A stretch of DNA of 64,000 nucleotides from Symsagittifera roscoffensis. Lineage: Eukaryota; Xenacoelomorpha; Acoela; Convolutidae. Numbering within the stretch: the stretch's first letter is position 1; each line of letters opens with the position of its first letter. The stretch is from the NCBI RefSeq assembly GCF_963678635.1, contig NC_087071.1:4727624-4791623 (forward strand). The letters run 5' to 3'. The translations under genes and the position numbers were made by a program. The notes under the pieces were generated by a model. The model worked only from the letters and a program-made list of their open reading frames with translations. It did no database searches and had not been told where the DNA came from. Below, in pieces: positions 59,735-64,000 of the stretch.

Positions 59735-59746
59735 AGGGGTGGAGGA
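59735..59746 (+). other. Polypurine tract
   Basis: AGGGGTGGAGGA lies immediately before the 3' LTR, with one pyrimidine. It would prime plus-strand DNA synthesis. Confidence 0.7.
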
Positions 59747-60215
59747 TGTTGCAGCACAAATGTATATGTGCGAGAGTATAAATGCATATAAAGTTGAACC
59801 AAAATGTAACAACCATAAGCACAGTTGGCCGAGTGGCCTAAGCTAACGCCGATTATATGTGTGACATAACAGTTGACGTAGGTTCGATTCCCCCACCTGC
59901 CCATGTATTAATATATTAAAAAGGGGTTATATCCTATTTTAACTGTTTTGTTGATTCTAATTTGGTTCAGCCTTGATTAAGGCTGACCGCTAAAAAAGAT
60001 CAATTTGTCTCAAGGACATTACCGACCGGTTCTTGTGGCTAGCTTGCGCTAATTTGTTATTGAAGCGGAAAATGTGATGAATTTATGAAATCGTTATACA
60101 GCAAATTTTTGGATGAAATTAGCTAGCATGACCGATGAATTTTGTATTGCCGAGAATACGAATTTTTTATTGATATTTCGTTTTTAAATCATACTACGGA
60201 GATTGAGCGCGCACA
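59747..60215 (+). repeat. 3' LTR of younger BEL element
   Basis: Begins TGTTGCAGCA and ends GCGCGCACA. The pol III A box (59826-59836) and B box (59881-59891, GGTTCGATTCC) are both still perfect despite about 17 other differences from the 5' LTR. Confidence 0.9.
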
Positions 60216-60560
60216 AAAGGCCTTGTATAATGTCATGGGAACAAAAAATATGTCGGAAGACATTTTGATCTTAACTGTCTGCATAGTTGATTGCATTCTA
60301 AACCAAAGATCTCTCACATCGGTTTCGGATGACTTTAAAGTTACGAGCAAAAACTCTGGCGATCTGGCGCAGGTTAGAGAAGGAATGCATACCGATGCAA
60401 TTTGCAAGGATCAAACGTTAAAACGTCAAAAACACAATTCCAAGAAAGTGAACCTGTATGGATTGTCGACCCACAAGTACTCACAGCCAAATTTAACTTT
60501 GGAAGGATTTTGAAATTGCACTATAGCGAAAATACTATCGCACGATCTGTAGAATTTATA
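60216..60560 (+). pseudogene. Old BEL/Pao pol remnant, 3' part
   Basis: Continues the integrase interrupted at 51340: KALYNVMGTKNMSEDILILT, then VDCILNQRSLTSVSDDF (the LNxRPLTxVSDD motif). In a shifted frame come VWIVDPQVLTAKFNFGRILK and LHYSENTIARSVEF, the C-terminal domain. It is the direct partner of 49013-51340. Confidence 0.85.
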
Positions 60561-60588
60561 ACGAAACTTTGATTTCTATAAACAACCG

Positions 60589-61195
60589 ATGGTAAGACTG
60601 GTAAGAGTACTCAAAAACGAAGTATTAGATTTTAATTTGATGTTAACCGTTGAATCTAATTTAAACAAAATGGAAAAATGTATTGCGTTTATGGGCGATG
60701 GTCAAGTTAATTATCTGGAAAACATTTACTCGAATGATTATCACCTTCATTGGATTGACTGGATTAAGGGATATCTGTTAAAAAGATAAGGTTTACACGC
60801 AAGATTTGCAGAAATTTACTCAAATTGTATTTATATGTGGTAGAAAGGATGCCTGCGATCATCTTAGAAAGGAGTTTCTCAAATCAAAAAGGCCAAGTGA
60901 AATCACAAACGCGATGAAGGAATGGGTTGACGCAATACCCTATCAAGGGACTCTTGTTTTTATCTGTTCTACCAAAACAAAATGTTTTTGTTTGTCGGCT
61001 GAAATAGACGTTCTCAATATTTTCCTCGAGAAGAAAATTCGAAAAAATTATGCAAAGGTATTGGTAGAACCCAACTACAAATCGAACGCGGATCATATTC
61101 ACTACGATCATCACACGTACAATGCGATTTTATCAAAATTGATGGATATTCTTAATGATTGGCAAAAAGGTTTGTTTATCTTGTTTGGCCGGTGA
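60589..61195 (+). pseudogene. Unrecognised broken gene (two open pieces)
   Basis: A first piece (60589-60789, 66 codons from ATG, with YSNDYHLHWIDWIKGYLLKR) stops at TAA 60787-60789. A second (about 60790-61195, with FTQIVFICGRKDACDHLRKE, YQGTLVFICSTKTKCF and HIHYDHHTYNAILSKLMDIL) continues in another frame with good codon character. A single frameshift near 60785 would explain the break; a small intron is less likely. The second piece alternates hydrophobic strands and charged helices like a globular domain. I do not recognise it. It lies just beyond the old BEL remnant, so it could be the 3' end of that element or a host gene. Confidence 0.35.
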
Positions 61196-62457
61196 CATTT
61201 AAGATGAAACATTTTCACTAATATTAAAAAGATAAAATAGTTGATTATATTGCATTGGTTATTTCTCTACAAATTTTTTGGTAATTTCAGAATTTTAAAT
61301 TTACCACTTAATTTTTTAATTAAGTTTTGAATTTTCGATTCCAAAAATAGGGCCGACTATTACCGCCGAGCAAAGAACCTAACAAGTTAGTTCAATAATT
61401 CCATCAAAGACATTCCACTTTTAATTAATTTATTATTAACCTGAGGTACTCATGGTGCGATGTGGATTAGAACAACACTATGTATGAACAATGTGAGAAA
61501 ATACTGGAATCGACAGAAGATTATGGCACTGTTTTTGAAAAATTAGACAAACTAACAACAAAATTGGGGAAAAAATCTGAACAACTCACAAGACAAAAAA
61601 AACAATAAATTTAATGCAGTTTTCGATCGAAGAAGAACTACTAAAAATTTAAAAACTAACAATACTTACTAGCAAAGACTCGAAAGCATTTTTACTTGAT
61701 TTTATACTCCGCTTAATCATAATATGATCTCAACTGTGTACTTCTAAAGTTATTGAAAGTATGCTATTTATTCGGGACTCAATTTTCAAAAATCTCGATT
61801 GCAAACTCACAACAGTAAAATTAAAATGTATTTCTGCATCAGAAAGTATTCTAAAATTGGTACATCTAAGATTTAAAAAATTGGCTACAAAGTCTGATGA
61901 CATCAGGTCACCTTGAAAGATAGGCATCTGAAAACGTACATTGAAAGCCAATCAAATATAAATTTTCAGCTTATGTTGACAATGAAGTTTTCCAAGTTAC
62001 TTTTATAGAATATTTTGATCGGAATAATTTACCCAAAAATGAGAAAAGTATATTCGATTTGAACAAGTCAGTTTTTTATACTTTTCACTGACTGCTTGTT
62101 CCTTGTACTTTTAGAACAAACCATCCTTGTAGACTTTTTTCCTAAAATTAGTTTGATATGAAAGGGAAGAAAGTTATTATTACCGCAAATGTTTACCGTA
62201 TTTCTTACTATGAAATTGTTGTTGCAATTAAATTATATTTTTGACTTAAAATGTGCTTGGAAAGTTAGTTGATCCAAATTTTTGCCAGTCCAAAAAGTAT
62301 ATAATTTTTGCCCAAGTACTAATATGCATAATGGTGAAAATGATTAATTATCAATTTTTTGGGTGCAAGCTTCGCTCTCAATCTTTTTAATCAGAAGATT
62401 CAGTAGCATGATATCGAATCGAGATAAAATAGCATGAAAGATAACACTTCATTTTTG
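61196..62457. other. Intergenic DNA
   Basis: AT-rich, 1.26 kb, only short open frames with no family signal. Confidence 0.55.
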
Positions 62458-62462
62458 ATGTA

Positions 62463-62468
62463 TTTATT
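62463..62468 (-). terminator. Polyadenylation signal of TRIM37-like gene
   Basis: AATAAA on the minus strand, about 110 bases after the stop codon. Confidence 0.5.
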
Positions 62469-62577
62469 CAAAAATACAGAATTTACTACAAACTCATTCG
62501 AAAGCAAAAGTTATTAAAAAAATCTGGGAAAAGCTATCTGACAAAATTAGGACAAGATGAAATACTTCATTGAAATT

Positions 62578-63669
62578 TTATCGCAAAATTTCTACTCTGA
62601 TGATGATGCTGTGATTTGAGTGCCAGCCTAGTTTTGTGTTCAGCAGAGTTCCCCATTGTAAAAACTTTGGCCATCCCCTGCCTCGACTTTTGGAACTGAA
62701 TAATTCAGGTCTAATGGTTTCTATAGATTTAGGTTCTCGCAATGTGTTGTTTAGAATGGAAATACAATAACTGACATTTTCTTTCCATCTAAAATTTTCA
62801 AATATGTCATTTTTTGACACAAAAAGATAGGTACTTAGCCAGGGATTGCCTTGTATCAGTTGGTATCTCAGTTCCACAGCATATTTGTTTTTACTGTAGG
62901 AATGCCATACAGACCTCTGATCACGATTTTTCAGGTTTAAAATGTTGTGAAAGTTCACTTCGAAAGCAAATTTCAACGAGTTGTTTTCTAGATCCATTAA
63001 AGTCTGGTCGGAAATCAGATTATGCAGAATATTGTTTACAGGTTCTTTATTTTCATTCACGAACAGTTCAAGTGAGTCTTCTGTTTCGACGAATCTGCTG
63101 AATCGTTGTTGGTCGCATTTCATTTTCTCTTTCAGCTCTTCGCTTACGTAAATTTGATGCTTTAAATTGTCAATTTTGAGCTGTTCTTTTGTGAGTTCTT
63201 CATCAAGGTCTTTGATTCTGTTTTTGGCTGACTGTAATTTTGGCAAAAGCTCGCTCGCGCGCTCTTTCATGTGGACTTTGTAACTCTTAAAACTGTGAGC
63301 AGCATGGTCGTTTTCGATGCATTGGATACACATAGTGATTTTACAGTCATTGCACCACAAGCTTATATCATCTCTCTTGTGCACGTCACATCTTGGCCAC
63401 AAGTTTTTTTTGACAGCCCGATTTGTTTGCGGTGATAAATGAGCCAGCGCATCTCTAATACCATACAACGGTTTTAAATCCGATACTTTTAACGAGTGAA
63501 AAACAGCGTTACAATTCGCACACTTTGTTGAAGTTGGCCCATGTCTAACTCCTTCAAGACAGTTTTTAGGTGGACCGCAAAAAGAATGCCCGCAAGGCAA
63601 AGCATGTGGATCTTGTAAGACATCAGTGCAAATAGAGCATTCTAGGCAACTTGCATCACTCGCAGCCAT
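62578..63669 (-). CDS. RING/B-box/coiled-coil/MATH protein (TRIM37-like E3 ligase)
   Basis: A single uninterrupted 363-codon ORF from ATG 63669. RING at residues ~9-50 (CLECSICTDVLQDPHALPCG, HSFC, then CANC). B-box at ~93-130 (CDVHKRDDISLWCNDC, CIQCIENDHAAHSF). Coiled coil at ~133-185 (LQSAKNRIKDLDEELTKEQL). MATH/TRAF-type domain at ~235-363 (NPWLSTYLFVSKND, WKENVSYCISILN, GTLLNTKLGWHS, ending IIRVEILR). RING supplies ubiquitin ligase activity and MATH binds the target. This order is the TRIM37 class; TRIM37 is much longer, so this is a compact relative ending with MATH. No damage seen, in contrast to everything else in the window. Codon use is AT-rich like the surrounding DNA. Confidence 0.85.
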   Translation of the reverse strand: MAASDASCLECSICTDVLQDPHALPCGHSFCGPPKNCLEGVRHGPTSTKCANCNAVFHSLKVSDLKPLYGIRDALAHLSPQTNRAVKKNLWPRCDVHKRDDISLWCNDCKITMCIQCIENDHAAHSFKSYKVHMKERASELLPKLQSAKNRIKDLDEELTKEQLKIDNLKHQIYVSEELKEKMKCDQQRFSRFVETEDSLELFVNENKEPVNNILHNLISDQTLMDLENNSLKFAFEVNFHNILNLKNRDQRSVWHSYSKNKYAVELRYQLIQGNPWLSTYLFVSKNDIFENFRWKENVSYCISILNNTLREPKSIETIRPELFSSKSRGRGWPKFLQWGTLLNTKLGWHSNHSIIIRVEILR

Positions 63670-64000
63670 GTTTTCAATTCAGCAATTAGCTACAAAACAA
63701 AAATTGAGCTAAAGAAGTTAAATTTTTGTCTGCTCTCAGTTATGACCCACGTAACTATTTGTATATATATAAAAAACTCAACGCTAAAGTCAATTACTTT
63801 TGATCGTATAACTTGAGCTTTCTTTATATAGTAGATACTCGAACTAATTTTTTCAATTATACTAGGTTGTTTCTCCTAAGTACAACTTATTGACACAGAG
63901 ACATCAACTTTTTGAGTTGCTGTTTTTGCTTCCAATTTTTGCCATAAAACACTGCTAAAGTACATATCTACTAGTGTCAACAGAAATATTGAGGTTTTTG
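63670..64000 (-). promoter_or_regulatory. Upstream region of TRIM37-like gene
   Basis: A TATATATATA run lies about 95-105 bases upstream of the ATG (around 63763-63772). On the coding strand a TTTTTGTTTTGTAG acceptor-like sequence sits some 23 bases before the ATG, so a 5' UTR intron or trans-splice site is possible. Neither is proven. Confidence 0.3.

Larger units (their letters stand above)
51341..60215 (+). mobile_element. Younger BEL/Pao LTR retrotransposon, nested in the old one
   Basis: An 8.9-kb element with ~470-bp LTRs, a PBS, an extra esterase-like ORF, gag, protease, RT, RNase H, integrase, a C-terminal domain and a polypurine tract. It is flanked by AGAGG (51336-51340) and AAAGG (60216-60220), a probable 5-bp target-site duplication with one change. 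The LTRs differ at about 17 sites by eye, so it is not very recent. Several stops and frameshifts in gag and pol make this copy non-autonomous. Confidence 0.92.

Overview
The window is animal-type nuclear DNA: AT-rich, gene-poor, scaffolded (one 200-N gap) and dominated by decayed LTR retrotransposons. No bacterial operon logic, rRNA or intact tRNA gene is visible. The best host gene is a RING/B-box/coiled-coil/MATH (TRIM37-like) gene at the right edge. I cannot fix the species. An invertebrate carrying both Ty3/gypsy-like and BEL/Pao elements is the safe statement.

Layout. 1-14334: AT-rich non-coding DNA with a ~90 bp direct repeat 1.09 kb apart, two MITE-like units, a perfect 47-bp inverted repeat, and a cluster of TGACCTTGA half-sites just ahead of a possible two-exon small gene (6019-6240). 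14335-14534: sequence gap. 14535-14636: a repeat found again at 48907-49012. 15300-22916 (minus strand): a long decayed block of several unrecognised proteins. 23333-29400 (minus): a Ty3/gypsy-like pol (protease, RT, RNase H, linker, integrase, C-terminal region) whose tail carries a TARG1/OARD1-like macro domain. 29578-37123 (minus): two head-to-tail copies of leader-gag-protease. 37124-39599: an LTR-like region with a 383-bp tandem duplication and a 30-bp in-frame array. 39594-44188: a third gag copy split by a 2.4-kb solo LTR with a GAATG target-site duplication. 44189-47573: its leader and two further tandem LTR-like copies.

48907-60560 (plus strand) is a nested pair of BEL/Pao elements. 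An old, heavily decayed element (49013-51340 and 60216-60560) was split inside its integrase by a younger 8.9-kb element (51341-60215). The younger one has ~470-bp LTRs, a PBS, a polypurine tract, an extra SGNH/GDSL-esterase-like ORF before gag, then gag, protease, RT, RNase H, integrase and a C-terminal domain, all with a handful of stops and frameshifts. Its LTR contains perfect RNA polymerase III A and B boxes as well as a TATA box. 60589-61195 holds an unrecognised broken gene, followed by ordinary intergenic DNA and the TRIM37-like gene.

How it fits together: the gypsy-like cluster grew by tandem duplication after it was already dead, since copies 1 and 2 share two nonsense mutations that copy 3 lacks. 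It was later hit by a solo-LTR family. The most unusual content is the macro domain fused to pol, the unidentified protein block downstream of it, and the BEL element with an esterase-like ORF and a tRNA-like promoter in its LTR.
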